Shown here: positions 24,501 to 34,662 of the stretch, piece by piece
Layout of the letters: each line of letters begins with the position of its first letter
Numbering within the stretch: the stretch's first letter is position 1
From: Carnegiea gigantea
Taxonomy: Eukaryota > Streptophyta > Magnoliopsida > Caryophyllales > Cactaceae
Direction of reading: 5' to 3'
Assembly: GCA_029747015.1 (NCBI GenBank)
Contig: JAKOGI010000001.1
Coordinates: 4,266,001 to 4,330,000, forward strand
Length of the DNA stretch: 64,000 bases
Notes under the pieces: generated by a model
Seen by the model: only the letters and a program-made list of their open reading frames with translations
Database searches by the model: none
What the model was told of the DNA's origin: nothing
Program-made: the position numbers and the translations under genes

Positions 24501-27500
24501 CCCTTTTATGATGAGTCTTTTCATTTTACTTAGTCTTTTCATTGGCTAGTTTTAATTGTTAGGAGTTGTTGAGTCTTTTGGTTGTCTTTTGCTGAGCTTA
24601 TAAAAGAGGAGGGGCGTGTGATGCTTGTCATTCAGATTATATGAGATTTCCAAAAGCAATACAAGTACTTTGAGTGTGTTTCTCAAAAGTGCATCTAAAA
24701 TTCCTAATTCTATATCTTGAATTGTGGCAAATTCAAGTAGTGTTCTAGGTTCTCTATCTTCTCCATTGGAATGATTCCTCGGTTAAAACAAGAGAATTAG
24801 CCCTAGATCAAGTCATTGAGTGGCTCCGTGAAGGATTATCTCAATTACAAGGTCTTGTTCTATCCTTTTCTTGTGTGGTGAAGATCTTCTTCCATCTCAT
24901 CCATCTTTCATTTCTCTTTTCACTTTGGTTTGTTTTGAGTTTGAGTTTGATTTGGATCACTTTCCACGCACACATACATCAATTGGTATCAGAGCCAAGG
25001 TTTTTAAGTGACCCACATCACACCCAAATACATCCCAAAAGTCAAAATATAAAAACACCCCTGCAACAGCTTCACCCACAAACCCGAACCTACGCACGGT
25101 CGCCCGTGTCAAGGAGCACGACCGTGCCTCCTTCAAAATCTGCATTTCACAAGTCGAAGCAAAGCACGGCCACCTCGTGCCTCACTGCACGCCCGTGCCA
25201 CCTTCCCCAGCAGCATTTTCTTCCCCCAAAGCACTTCAACATGTCTACTAAGTCTACAAGAAGCGATCAAGCAAGAGTAGAGGAGTTGGAAGCCCAGGTT
25301 ACATATCTCCGGACACAACTTGGCCAACTCTTAGAGGAGAAAAGAAGGTGGGTTCATAGCCCCACACCCTCTCACCCTCATGAACCGGTGGTCGAATCTG
25401 AAGAGGAAGTCCTTCACTCCCGTGCCAATTCAAGTGATGAGGAAGCCCCATGGAGACGAAAGCAAGGAGGCAATATTGGTGGTGTCCGAATTGACATCCC
25501 CGAATTTGAAGGTCAACTTGACCCGGATTTGTTCCTCGATTGGTTGCATACCATTGAGCGAATCTTTGAGTACGAGGACATCCCGGAGGACAAGAAGGTA
25601 AAACTTGTAGCCCTTAAACTCAGAAAATATGCTTCAATTTGGTGGGCTAATCTTGGAGCTAAAAGAGCAAGGAATGGAAAGGGAAAAATCAGAACTTGGG
25701 CCAAAATGAAAGAAAAGCTTAAGGCCAAGTTTCTTCCCTCTCACTATGTGCAAGACAATTATCTCAAGCTCCATCGACTCAAGCAAGGATCCAAGAGTGT
25801 GGAAGAATACACTCGGGAGTTTGAACAACTCCTACTCAAATGTGATTTGAAAGAAGACGACTCACAAACCTTGGTAAGATACTTGACCGGTCTTGATGAG
25901 TCCATTGCTCATGTAATTGAGTTGCAACCCTATTCATCCCTAGATGACTTGAGTTCTCTAGCCTATAAGGTAGAGCAACAAAAGAAATCTAAGGGAAAGA
26001 GCATCTTGTCTAAACCTCTTTCTCGTCCCCACTCCACACAAAGACCTCCCTACTACCCTCCTAGACCTCAAAATCCTTCACAAGCCAAAAACACCACTCC
26101 AACCCCTCCTAAGCCCTCTACACAAGAGCCCAAATCCAAGGACAAGGTTCGATGTTTTCGTTGCCAAGGAATGGGACACTATGCCTCAGAGTGTCCAAAC
26201 AAAAGGATTGTTTCCTTAGCAGAATATCAAGAAGCATGTGAAGAACATGCATATGAAGAAGAAGAAGGAGAACATTTTGAAGAAGGAAGCTTGGAAGAAG
26301 TTGAAGAAGGCCCCGATGAAGGAGAATTGCTAGTCATCCACCGGGCATTGAGTGGATTTGCCACTCAAGAAGACATGGAGTAAAGAGAAGCTATATTCCA
26401 CACAAGGTGTACCGTGGGAAACAAGGTATGCTCCCTCATTATTGATGGTGGAAGTTGTGCCAATGTTGCTTCCAAGACTATGGTTGATAAGCTCAAGCTG
26501 CAAGTCTCTCCTCGCCCCAATCCCTACACCATTCAATGGTTGAACCAAGGCAAGGGTTTGCAAATCACTCACCGATGTCTTGTTTCTTTTTCAATTGGGA
26601 AAAATTATAAGGATGAGATATGGTGTGACATTGTCCCTATGGATGCTTGTCATATTTTGTTGGGTAGACCGTGGCTATTTGATAGAAGTGTCATCCATGA
26701 TGGCCGGATGAACACTTATTCTTTCCAAAAAGACCACAAAAAGATTACCCTTACTCCTCTCAAAATTCCCTCCACCACTAGACCCAAAGACAATCCTCAC
26801 TTGGATGTCTTTCTCACCACTCTCCTCAAATCCGAGCACCATGAATTTGAGTCTTTCAAAGACTTGATTCTTCTACAAGAGGAACCTAAGCCACCATCTC
26901 CCACACATCCACTACTCACCCCTCTCCTTCAAACCTACCATCATGTCTTTCCACAAGAGATCCCACATGGCCTTCCCCCTCCTAGATCCATCCAACACAA
27001 GATAGACCTCATTCCCGGTTCCGTTCTTCCCAACAAGCCGGCCTACCGGATGTCTCCTAGTGAAACTCAAGAAATCCAAAGACAAGTAGATGACCTCTTG
27101 TCCAAGGGTTTAATTCGGGAGAGTTTGAGTCCATGTGCCGTGCCCGCCCTCCTTGTTCCTAAAAAGGACGGTAGCATGCGCATGTGTGTGGATAGCCGGG
27201 CTATTAACAAAATCACTATCAAGTACCGGTATCCTATTCCAAGATTGGAAGATCTACTTGATGAACTCCATGGAGCCGCTATCTTTTCCAAGATTGATTT
27301 ACGAAGTGGTTACTATCAAATCCGGATCTTTGAAGGTGATGAATGGAAAACCGCCTTTAAGACTAAAGGAGGTTTGTATGAGTGGCTTGTGATGCCATTT
27401 GGACTTACTAATGCCCCTAGCACTTTCATGAGGCTTATGAACCAAGTTCTAAAGCCCTTCATTGGCATTTGTGTTGTTGTCTACTTTGATGATATTTTGG

Positions 27501-30500
27501 TCTATAGCAAGACCGAAGAAGAGCATGCCCAATACTTGCAACAAGTTTTGGAGATCCTTTCTCAAGAGCAACTCTATGGCAATATGGAGAAATGTTATTT
27601 CTTCACCCCTCAAGTGGTATTCTTGGATTTCATTGTGTCCGCCCAAGGTCTTCAAGTTGATGATAGCAAGATCAAGGCTATCCAAGAATGGCCTACTCCT
27701 ACATCTATCACTCAAGTAAGGAGTTTCCATGGCCTAGCATCATTCTACCGGAGATTCATCCGAAATTTCAGCACCATTGTGGCTCCTATGACCGAGGTAA
27801 TTAAAGGCAAAGAATTTTCTTGGAACGAGCAAGCACAACAAGCCTTTGAAGAGATCAAGAAGAAACTCACTAGTGCTCCCGTCCTAGCCTTGCCCGATTT
27901 TGCCAAAGTTTTTGAAGTTGAATGTGATGCATCCGGGGTAGGAATTGGAGCTGTCCTATCTCAAGAGAAGAGACCCATTGCCTTCTTTAGTGAGAAGCTC
28001 AACGATGCCAAGAAGAAGTACTCCACCTACGACAAGGAGTTTTATGCTATCATTAGAGCATTGGAGCATTGGCGTCATTATCTTGTTGGAGGAGAATTCA
28101 TTCTCCATTCTGATCATGAGGCTCTCAAGTACATTCAAGGACAACACAAACTCAGCCCTAGACATGCTAAATGGGTAGAGTATCTTCAGTCCTTCCATTT
28201 CACCATCCAACATAAGGCGGGGACTCTCAACAAAGGAGCCGATGCACTCTCTCGTAGGTACTTGTTACTCTCCACTTTGAGTACTAAAATACTTGGTTTT
28301 GAGATTGTGAAAGACTTGTACTCCAAAGATGATGATTTCAAGGATATTTTTGAGAAGTGTTCTAAGCACCCCCATGGGTTGTTTCACTTAGAAGATGGGT
28401 TCCTATTTAAAGGCTCACGCCTTTGCATTCCTCAATGCGGATTTAGAGAGCTCCTTATCCAAGAGCTACATGGAGGAGCCCTAGCCGGCCATTTCGGTGT
28501 AGAGAAGACAAGAGCAATGTTGAAGGAACACTACTATTGGCCAAAGCTGTCAAGAGATGTAGAGCATTTCATCAAAAGATGTTCTACTTGTCAAATGGCT
28601 AAGAGCCATGCGTTGCCCCAAGGCTTGTACTCCCCTCTTCCTATTCCTCAAGCCCCTTGGGAAGATATTAGTTTGGACTTCATTACGGGTTTGCCTAGAA
28701 CCCAAAGGAACAAGGATTCCATTATAGTTGTTGTGGACCGATTTTCCAAGATGGCGCATTTCATCCCTTGCCGCACTACTAATGATGCTACTCAAGTGGC
28801 TAACTTGTACTTCAAGGAAATTGTGAGACTACATGGCATTCCTAAGAGTATGGTATCCGATCGTGACCCTAAGTTCCTTAGTCACTTTTGGCTCACTTTG
28901 TGGCGTAAATTGGGTACTCAACTCAAGTTTAGCACAACATGTCATCCCCAAACCGATGGACAAACTGAAGTCACTAATAGGACTTTGGGTACTTTACTAC
29001 GAGTCCTTGTGAAGAAGCATTTGAAGAATTGGGATGAGTTGTTGCCCCATGCCGAGTTTGCATTCAATCGAGTGCCTAGCAAGTCCATCCAACTCTCTCC
29101 TTTCCAAGTTGTCTATGGCTATAATCCCAGGAGTCCGTTGGATCTTATTCCTATTCCCACTCCTACAAAACTTAGTTGGGAAGCCGAGAAACGAGCCAAG
29201 GAAATTCAAGAACTTCATGCTCGCGTTCGTGACAACATAGCCAAGGCTAATGAGAGAGCCATGCAAAGCGCCAACAAGCACCGGAAAGAGGTACATTTTC
29301 AGCCTGGAGACTTGGTTTGGATTCACCTGCGAAAGGAACGTTTTCCTTCTAAAAGAAAATCTAAGTTGATGCCTCGATCCGATGGGCCCTTTGAGATCCT
29401 TGAGAAGGTTGGGCCTAATGCTTACAAGGTTGATCTTCCCGGAGATTATGGAGTTTCAACTACATTCAATGTCTCCGACCTTAGCCCCTATTTTACTGAT
29501 GAGCCCCTTCCTAGTTTGAGGGCAAACTTTCACTCACCCGGGGGGAATGATGGAGACCATCATGAACGGCCCAAAGACCATCAAGCCCAGCCCAAGGAAG
29601 ACCCAATCAAGCTTCAAGAAGTCAAAGACGTGGCAAAACTCTGTAGAAAAGTTTTATTCCTTCCGGAAGAATTAGTGCCCGATTCGTCCCTGCGGAAGGT
29701 AATTTCTGTGGCAACTTTTGGACAAGCTCAAGTAGACCCACAACTTGAGGGCCCATATGCTTTGGAAGCTTAAGATTTCAGCTTTAAAGTAAACCCAAGT
29801 TTGTTTAATTTGGACGTCATTTGATTGGGCAAAATATCACTCAAATGTACATTATTCTGATCCAGTCCAGTCTCAGATAGGTGCATTGTTTGGGCCATAA
29901 CTTTTAAACCGCTTATCCAAATTGAACAAATGAGCCCATTCTGGAAAATAGACTTCCAGTGCTTTCTAGCAAGCCCAAGAACGCGTGTTTTGGCCGAGTA
30001 TTCTGGAAGATATACTCTGTTGAAGTTGAGGCAGCTGCAAGGATTAATTCTGGGAAAGTGAAGAGTCTTCGGTTACATGTGTTTGTGTGGCTGATATTGT
30101 GCACGTTTTGGAGGCTTCTAGATGGAGATAATCAGCTGATAGAAATCCTAGAATATTCCTTGTAACCTCCCCCACCCCTTTTATGATGAGTCTTTTCATT
30201 TTACTTAGTCTTTTCATTGGCTAGTTTTAATTGTTAGGAGTTGTTGAGTCTTTTGGTTGTCTTTTGCTGAGCTTATAAAAGAGGAGGGGCGTGTGATGCT
30301 TGTCATTCAGATTGTATGAGATTTTCAAAAGCAATACAAGTACTTTGAGTGTGTTTCTCAAAAGTGCATCTAAAATTCCTAGTTCTATATCTTGAATTGT
30401 GGCAAATTCAAGTGGTGTTCTAGGTTCTCTATCTTCTCCATTGGAGTGATTCCTCGGTTAAGACAAGAGAATTAGCCCCAGATCAAGTCATTGAGTGGCT

Positions 30501-33500
30501 CCGTGAAGGATTATCTCAATTACAAGGTCTTGTTCTATCCTTTTCTTGTGTGGTGAAGATCTTCTTCCATCTCATCCATCTTTCATTTCTCTTTTCACTT
30601 TGGTTTGTTTTGAGTTTGAGTTTGATTTGGATCACTTTCCACGCACACATACATCACATAAGCTCAGGAATGCTAGAAGACTAAATGCGCTTTTTCAGGA
30701 GTGGCTTGTTCATCAAGAAAACCTGGCTGTCAATGTGCAGCCTTGGCAGAAAGGCTTACATGGGAAGGGACCGAATCATTTCTAGTTCTAAACCAGCTAA
30801 AAAAAAAAAAAATAGAATAAATTATACTTTCTGTCAGTTTCTCCTTTAAGGTACTGTAACGGTATAAAATGCCAGTAGCAAAATGTAAGCCAAGCTAGCC
30901 ATGTGCTTTATGAAATCTTAGGCACCTATTGCATGAAGCAGGCATTAACAAAAGACAACCTGCTTCGCCCCTCCCTCTGTTCTCTCTCGTCTTGTCTTCT
31001 CCTCCTTTCTACCCCCCCCCAAAAAAAACAATTTTCTAGTATTCTTCTCTTCATTCTACAGTGATCCAATCTGAGCGCACAAAGGTCAACGACCCAGATC
31101 AGGTACAAATGTGATTGGATGTTACACATTCTGTTTGAATCAATTCATTGTCAGGACAATACAACCAGTGAATTTTTCCACTACAAAAAGGAGTCAATAC
31201 CACTACTTCTCACACACACAAGAGAAGTAGAGAACAGTCTGGTCCGTAATATTGGATCATTACTAGCCTGGTTTATAAAGAAAAAGCACCTGTACAAGAA
31301 GTGCATTACTATAGATCCTTAGAAAACATTTCAGAATCAACAATAAGCCTAGATCAACTTATCGTTTCAGAAAATTGTGGATGCATGAAAATAGCCCAAA
31401 GTTGGAGTTGTCTAGTTATGCCACATACACATTGGTACTTAAGGTTAAAATAAGAGTTCAAGTACCAACTAACATAATGAAATAAGTATTCATCAACATC
31501 ACAATCAAGCAGGAATTTTGAAAAGTCCCCAACAAGTGGCAGGTAGATCATATGCAGACTGCAGTTCACTAGAAGAACCATAAGCCTAGCCCACCACAGA
31601 AAGGAAGTGCATGCATTAAAAGAAAAGGTGCGACACTGCATTAGGCTTTATTCTGTTAAATTGTAGACATGCAAACATGAAAGTTGAAACACAAGTCCTT
31701 CCTAAAATCATACCTGCAAAGAAGCCCACGGTTGTCAAATTTGGCAATGCCATGGTGTGATATATAAGGTACTCGGTCAGAAAGTGGCCAAGAGCATAAA
31801 TGAATGATAAAAACGTCGCAAGGTAGAGTGGCTTGTTGTCAAGATTAAAAGCACAGAGGAAGCAAAGAGTGCAAGTCAGAAGAGTCCACACTCCGAAGGT
31901 CCTTCCATGAACTTCAGTCACTACAAAACACAAGTTTTAAATGATATTCAGTTCAGACAGCTATCATACTTGAAGGATTTACAGAACATGAAATTTATAC
32001 CGAAAGAAATAAGGAGTCATCCTCCCCCCAACAACCCCCCCCCCCCCAAAAAAAAAGAGGCACAATAAGTTGCAGAATCTTGGCTAGCAGAATAGGCATG
32101 GGCTTTTAAGTTTTCACCTTTTCATGCCTGAACTCTGAAGCACCCATGTCTCGAGGCTATACTCGTTGTATAGGACACACCAAGAATCATTGTAGGCTCT
32201 TCCATAACACTGGCAAGAACCCCTTCTCACTATTTCTGTTAGGTAATGAATCTTCTTCTTTTTTTTCTCTCTTGTGATAAAGAAATGTTGGTTATGAATC
32301 TTACTTCCCCAACAGTATCAACCTCTCAGGCCTAAATCCAGTGGTTGTCCAACAATTACTCAAGGCATGCATCAATGGGTAGTCGATTCTGGCTCCTGAC
32401 ATAGGAATACAGCTAACTACTTAATTACCATACTTTTGTCTACTTTAGGCTTTAGGATCAAGATTGCCTATGAAAGTCGCCTAGACAGACAACACAGATC
32501 ATGAAGTATTTGAACATTCCTAGAATGAAACCGGACAAAGGCCACTCAGCGACATGAGAGCCATTATGTCAAGGAAATTTGGCTCATCATTGCACAGGAC
32601 TACCAGAAGGATGCTGCGTGTGTTGGTTTTAAAAACATGCATGTACTGCATTGACCATTATAGGCGATTATTGATAAGATCAGCTAACCATAAATATTAT
32701 TATTTTTACCCTCAAATTTTGACCATTCAGTTTGTCTAGAAATTTTTATTAATGATAAAATATTCAAGGAATAATCAAAAACATATTCCAACCATATAAC
32801 TTTTTAAACCATGATCAGAACAATTGTGAAGTCAGCTTTGAAATTTGATTAGTTATTCACATTGTACCTCAATGTAACATATGCAAGAGGCCAGCTTCAC
32901 AGTCATTATCCACCAAAGCAATCCGCAACTGTTACCAAAACTGTGTTGCTGTTCCCAAAGAATTACAGGTAGTATTCTTTGCTAATGGGGACGGTCAACA
33001 AACTCAATCTTGTGTCCATTACCTCAAAAGTTCAAAGCCACTTCATTCCTTGTCAAAAGAAGGAAACAGAAGAATGAAACCTCAATTGGTTTAATTAAAT
33101 TTCTGCCAATAGCATCTTCATGGCATCTCTTTACATCCAAATCTTATCGTAATAATTTTACCCTCCTTTCCATCCCTCCAAATGCCAGTATTTTACCAAC
33201 AAGAAAAGTACCTTACTGATTTTATCATAGCTTCTTAGTTGTTGTTTAATCTTCCTATTGTCTGTTAAATTGATAATTTTGCCCTTACGGTAGAATGACT
33301 ATGAGAAAGCAAAGCAATTTTCCAAAGACTCAGAGCACTTTAAAGTCTAACCCACAAGCCAGGTGAAGCATGGAGAGAAACAATAATTGAACCATTAGTG
33401 CCTCTAGAATTACTACAACCAAGGCTCTCCTAACCCCCCTAAATATAATACTTCCTTTACATCACAGACGAGCCATTACATTTGATGCATTAATCCAGTA

Positions 33501-34608
33501 TTAAGTTGAAAGATCCAAAATATATCTTCCTTCTGTATCTTGTCAAAACAATGAGCCGCATATTACACATTCTTCCCAACCATGCTAAAAGACGTTCTAT
33601 CGGAGGACATGGCATTCCTGTTTATGCCAGAAAGAAGTGAAGGGCAACTCCACGAAGCATTGCATAACGCGAGTGCTCTTTTTAGAGTACAGGAACATCA
33701 AAACACTAAAACAACAACAAATTGAACTAACATTGCTGATTTTACTAAAAGAAGCTGACTTAACAAATGCCCTAAATAAATTGTCATGGGAGAAGTTTAG
33801 AGCAACGAGCAACAAAGCAAGAGAGGCCCGGAAGTGACTTTAGCAACTAGTCAGAAAACATTGAATCAAACAACACAGCAAGAACCGAATCCATTCTCCG
33901 GCACCCTGCAAATCTACAAAAAATCTCTTGGTAGCACGTTGATGCAACTCTATTTTGGGTGAAACATTACTAAATATTTGGAACTATTCCTTGAACTAAA
34001 GAACTATTAGATACTGACTCAAAAAAAAAAAAAAAATCCGCGGGGTCAACCACAAGATTCATCCTTAGATGGTCAGCAACAACCCACCCTGCCTTGATGC
34101 CTTCCATTCAATGAATTCTTCCACTTCGGGATCTCTGCCACATCGCAACTGGGTTGCAATTAGATCAACATTCACATTCTCGATTAAACCAAAAATTTCT
34201 TGAAATCGCTCACAAATAATTGATTCATTATAATATATCTGAAACAACCAACCAATAAGTGGACAGAACTTAAGAGATGGGGATCTCGAAAAGAAAGTGG
34301 TGCTGAAGATTTGAGGTGGGTATCTAGAATCTACACACATTGCCAAGAGGGTCTGCATCTAACCCACCCGATATTATAAAAATGTGTTCTTTCTCACAAA
34401 TACTCAGAACACAAGTCGATACAGATATTAAAAGAAAATGCAAACACAAGATCAAACGAAAGATGGGCATGATTGAAGGAATAGCTTACATACTGGTAGT
34501 TTGGGAGAAGACTGCGAGACGAAGAGCCCAAATATCGAAGTAGCCGAACCATACAGACGCTAATCTCAGCGAACCCACCAACAATAACCACCATCCCAAG
34601 GCCTTCAT
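21585..34608 (-). CDS. ERG28: ERG28, sterol C4-demethylation scaffold protein
   Basis: Three exons on the minus strand, 34608-34494, 31920-31714 and 21652-21585, join in phase to 129 residues. The protein opens MKALGWWLLLVGSLRLASVW, continues with MTEVHGRTFGVWTLLTCTLC and FIYALGHFLTEYL, and ends GTSLIWMALQWDSHQKPTSKKL. That matches plant ERG28 in length and sequence. It is a small ER membrane protein with about four hydrophobic spans that tethers the sterol 4-alpha-methyl oxidase, C4-decarboxylase and reductase. The last exon is easily missed: another frame through 21652-21490 is also open, but only the phase set by exon 2 gives the conserved tail. Intron 2 is about 10,061 bp and carries a nested Gypsy insertion in the opposite orientation. 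A CT/CA microsatellite directly precedes the ATG. Confidence 0.96.
22257..22277. repeat. C15A6 homopolymer junction
   Basis: Fifteen C are followed at once by six A. It is one of about fourteen long C or G tracts in the window and lies in ERG28 intron 2. Confidence 0.9.
22339..23110 (+). repeat. Five-unit diverged tandem repeat with primer-binding-site-like motifs
   Basis: Units begin near 22339, 22570, 22725, 22891 and 23024. Each opens with a variant of ATCAGAGCTTC, then ATTCTATGCCAAATTAAAC, then AAGCCNATTTACA, then CCCATAAGCTCAACAT, then a CTCCTCTTTTC-rich part. Spacing is about 130-230 bases. The opening (for example TGATATCAGAGG at 23022) resembles the plant retrotransposon primer binding site TGGTATCAGAGC. 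It may be the amplified leader of the older Gypsy whose integrase remnant follows at 23330. Confidence 0.6.
23330..23872 (+). pseudogene. Older Gypsy integrase remnant, left part
   Basis: Across frameshifts and stops one reads GLP, then DAIMMVVDRLAKYVHF, then a KFEDSYQPQSNGYSK segment. These correspond to the integrase core (VVVDRLSKYAHF...) and the YHPQSDGQTE region of Ty3/Gypsy polyproteins. Three frames are needed within about 300 bases, so it is dead. The younger Gypsy element inserted directly at its right end, and the remnant resumes at 30657. Confidence 0.72.
23873..24981 (+). repeat. 5' LTR of the Gypsy element
   Basis: It starts TGATGGAGACC and ends ACATACATCA. It contains a TATA box, TATAAAAG, at 24599-24606, the probable pol III-independent (pol II) promoter of the element. 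Its first 226 bases duplicate the end of the pol frame found at the start of the 3' LTR. Confidence 0.97.
24599..24606 (+). promoter_or_regulatory. TATA box in the 5' LTR
   Basis: TATAAAAG occurs in the sequence GAGCTTATAAAAGAGGAGG. It is repeated at 30274-30281 in the 3' LTR. It marks the likely U3/R promoter of the retrotransposon. Confidence 0.7.
24984..24995 (+). other. Primer binding site (initiator tRNA-Met)
   Basis: TGGTATCAGAGC follows the 5' LTR after two bases. It is the usual plant complement to the 3' end of initiator methionine tRNA, used to prime minus-strand DNA synthesis. Confidence 0.92.
25241..26383 (+). CDS. Gypsy gag
   Basis: The likely start MSTKSTRSDQARVEELEAQV opens a 380-residue product with a short coiled coil near residues 10-35. 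A retrotrans_gag domain (PF03732-type) follows, with DLFLDWLHTIERIFEYED, then ASIWWANL, then SVEEYTREFEQLL. A CCHC zinc knuckle CFRCQGMGHYASECP lies near residue 305. An acidic tail ends at a TAA at 26381-26383. The frame is also open upstream to 24875 inside the LTR, but that part is LTR and leader, so the ATG at 25241 is preferred. The protein packages element RNA into virus-like particles. Confidence 0.92.
   Translation: MSTKSTRSDQARVEELEAQVTYLRTQLGQLLEEKRRWVHSPTPSHPHEPVVESEEEVLHSRANSSDEEAPWRRKQGGNIGGVRIDIPEFEGQLDPDLFLDWLHTIERIFEYEDIPEDKKVKLVALKLRKYASIWWANLGAKRARNGKGKIRTWAKMKEKLKAKFLPSHYVQDNYLKLHRLKQGSKSVEEYTREFEQLLLKCDLKEDDSQTLVRYLTGLDESIAHVIELQPYSSLDDLSSLAYKVEQQKKSKGKSILSKPLSRPHSTQRPPYYPPRPQNPSQAKNTTPTPPKPSTQEPKSKDKVRCFRCQGMGHYASECPNKRIVSLAEYQEACEEHAYEEEEGEHFEEGSLEEVEEGPDEGELLVIHRALSGFATQEDME
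26414..29773 (+). CDS. Gypsy pol: protease, reverse transcriptase, RNase H, integrase
   Basis: The frame is the same as gag and is separated from it only by the TAA at 26381-26383. The ATG at 26414 may or may not be used. Domains in order: aspartic protease with IIDGGSC near residue 10; reverse transcriptase with YFDDILVYS near residue 357; RNase H from about residue 495 (CDASGVGIGAVLSQ); integrase with an H-H-C-C zinc finger near residues 680-730; and a D-D-35-E core with the second D in SDRDPKF and the E in TDGQTE. The last 74 codons lie within the 3' LTR. No other stop or frameshift was seen in 3.3 kb, so the element is close to intact. A typical chromodomain is not evident. Confidence 0.94.
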   Translation: MGNKVCSLIIDGGSCANVASKTMVDKLKLQVSPRPNPYTIQWLNQGKGLQITHRCLVSFSIGKNYKDEIWCDIVPMDACHILLGRPWLFDRSVIHDGRMNTYSFQKDHKKITLTPLKIPSTTRPKDNPHLDVFLTTLLKSEHHEFESFKDLILLQEEPKPPSPTHPLLTPLLQTYHHVFPQEIPHGLPPPRSIQHKIDLIPGSVLPNKPAYRMSPSETQEIQRQVDDLLSKGLIRESLSPCAVPALLVPKKDGSMRMCVDSRAINKITIKYRYPIPRLEDLLDELHGAAIFSKIDLRSGYYQIRIFEGDEWKTAFKTKGGLYEWLVMPFGLTNAPSTFMRLMNQVLKPFIGICVVVYFDDILVYSKTEEEHAQYLQQVLEILSQEQLYGNMEKCYFFTPQVVFLDFIVSAQGLQVDDSKIKAIQEWPTPTSITQVRSFHGLASFYRRFIRNFSTIVAPMTEVIKGKEFSWNEQAQQAFEEIKKKLTSAPVLALPDFAKVFEVECDASGVGIGAVLSQEKRPIAFFSEKLNDAKKKYSTYDKEFYAIIRALEHWRHYLVGGEFILHSDHEALKYIQGQHKLSPRHAKWVEYLQSFHFTIQHKAGTLNKGADALSRRYLLLSTLSTKILGFEIVKDLYSKDDDFKDIFEKCSKHPHGLFHLEDGFLFKGSRLCIPQCGFRELLIQELHGGALAGHFGVEKTRAMLKEHYYWPKLSRDVEHFIKRCSTCQMAKSHALPQGLYSPLPIPQAPWEDISLDFITGLPRTQRNKDSIIVVVDRFSKMAHFIPCRTTNDATQVANLYFKEIVRLHGIPKSMVSDRDPKFLSHFWLTLWRKLGTQLKFSTTCHPQTDGQTEVTNRTLGTLLRVLVKKHLKNWDELLPHAEFAFNRVPSKSIQLSPFQVVYGYNPRSPLDLIPIPTPTKLSWEAEKRAKEIQELHARVRDNIAKANERAMQSANKHRKEVHFQPGDLVWIHLRKERFPSKRKSKLMPRSDGPFEILEKVGPNAYKVDLPGDYGVSTTFNVSDLSPYFTDEPLPSLRANFHSPGGNDGDHHERPKDHQAQPKEDPIKLQEVKDVAKLCRKVLFLPEELVPDSSLRKVISVATFGQAQVDPQLEGPYALEA
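29540..29547 (+). other. Polypurine tract before the 3' LTR
   Basis: GGGGGGAA lies directly before the 3' LTR start. It is the expected plus-strand primer site. It is inside the pol frame. Confidence 0.75.
29548..30656 (+). repeat. 3' LTR of the Gypsy element
   Basis: It has the same 1,109-bp length and ends as the 5' LTR, offset by 5,675 bases. All 13 differences I found fall after the coding part that is shared with pol. It ends ACATCA and is followed by the target duplication CATAA. Confidence 0.97.
30657..30783 (+). pseudogene. Older Gypsy remnant, right part after the younger insertion
   Basis: After the CATAA duplication an open segment reads KLRNARRLNALFQEWLVHQ and ends at a TAG at 30781-30783. 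The wording resembles the RR..N.ALVQW tail found C-terminal to Gypsy integrases. It is read in continuation of 23330-23872, so the two parts were joined before the younger element arrived. Assignment is by position and weak similarity. Confidence 0.5.
32035..32056. repeat. C13A9 homopolymer junction
   Basis: Thirteen C are followed directly by nine A and GAGG, in ERG28 intron 1. The same C-run, A-run, GAGG order occurs at 42986-43012. Confidence 0.9.
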
Positions 34609-34662
34609 CTCTCTCTCTCTCTCTCTCTCTCACATACACACACGCGCACACACACACACACA
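34609..34662. repeat. Compound (CT)n(CA)n microsatellite in the ERG28 leader
   Basis: On the plus strand a CT run (34609-34631) passes into CA-rich repeats up to about 34661. Read in gene direction this is a TG/GA leader whose GA repeat ends directly at the ERG28 start codon. Confidence 0.85.

Larger units (their letters stand above)
23873..30656 (+). mobile_element. Ty3/Gypsy LTR retrotransposon, full length
   Basis: A complete 6,784-bp element with two LTRs of equal length (1,109 bp), a primer binding site, a polypurine tract and a gag-pol frame. It is flanked by the 5-bp target duplication CATAA (23868-23872 and 30657-30661). The LTRs run from TGATGG to ACATCA, giving TG...CA ends. By eye I count 13 LTR differences, 11 of them transitions, or about 1.2 percent. 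With an assumed rate of 1.3e-8 per site per year this suggests insertion roughly half a million years ago. It lies in antisense within ERG28 intron 2. The gag and pol wording resembles the chromovirus side of Gypsy (Del/CRM/Reina-like), but no classical chromodomain was recognised. Confidence 0.97.

Noticed and set aside
24875..25240. Upstream extension of the gag frame
   Set aside because: It lies in the LTR and the leader containing the primer binding site; conserved gag features start after the ATG at 25241.
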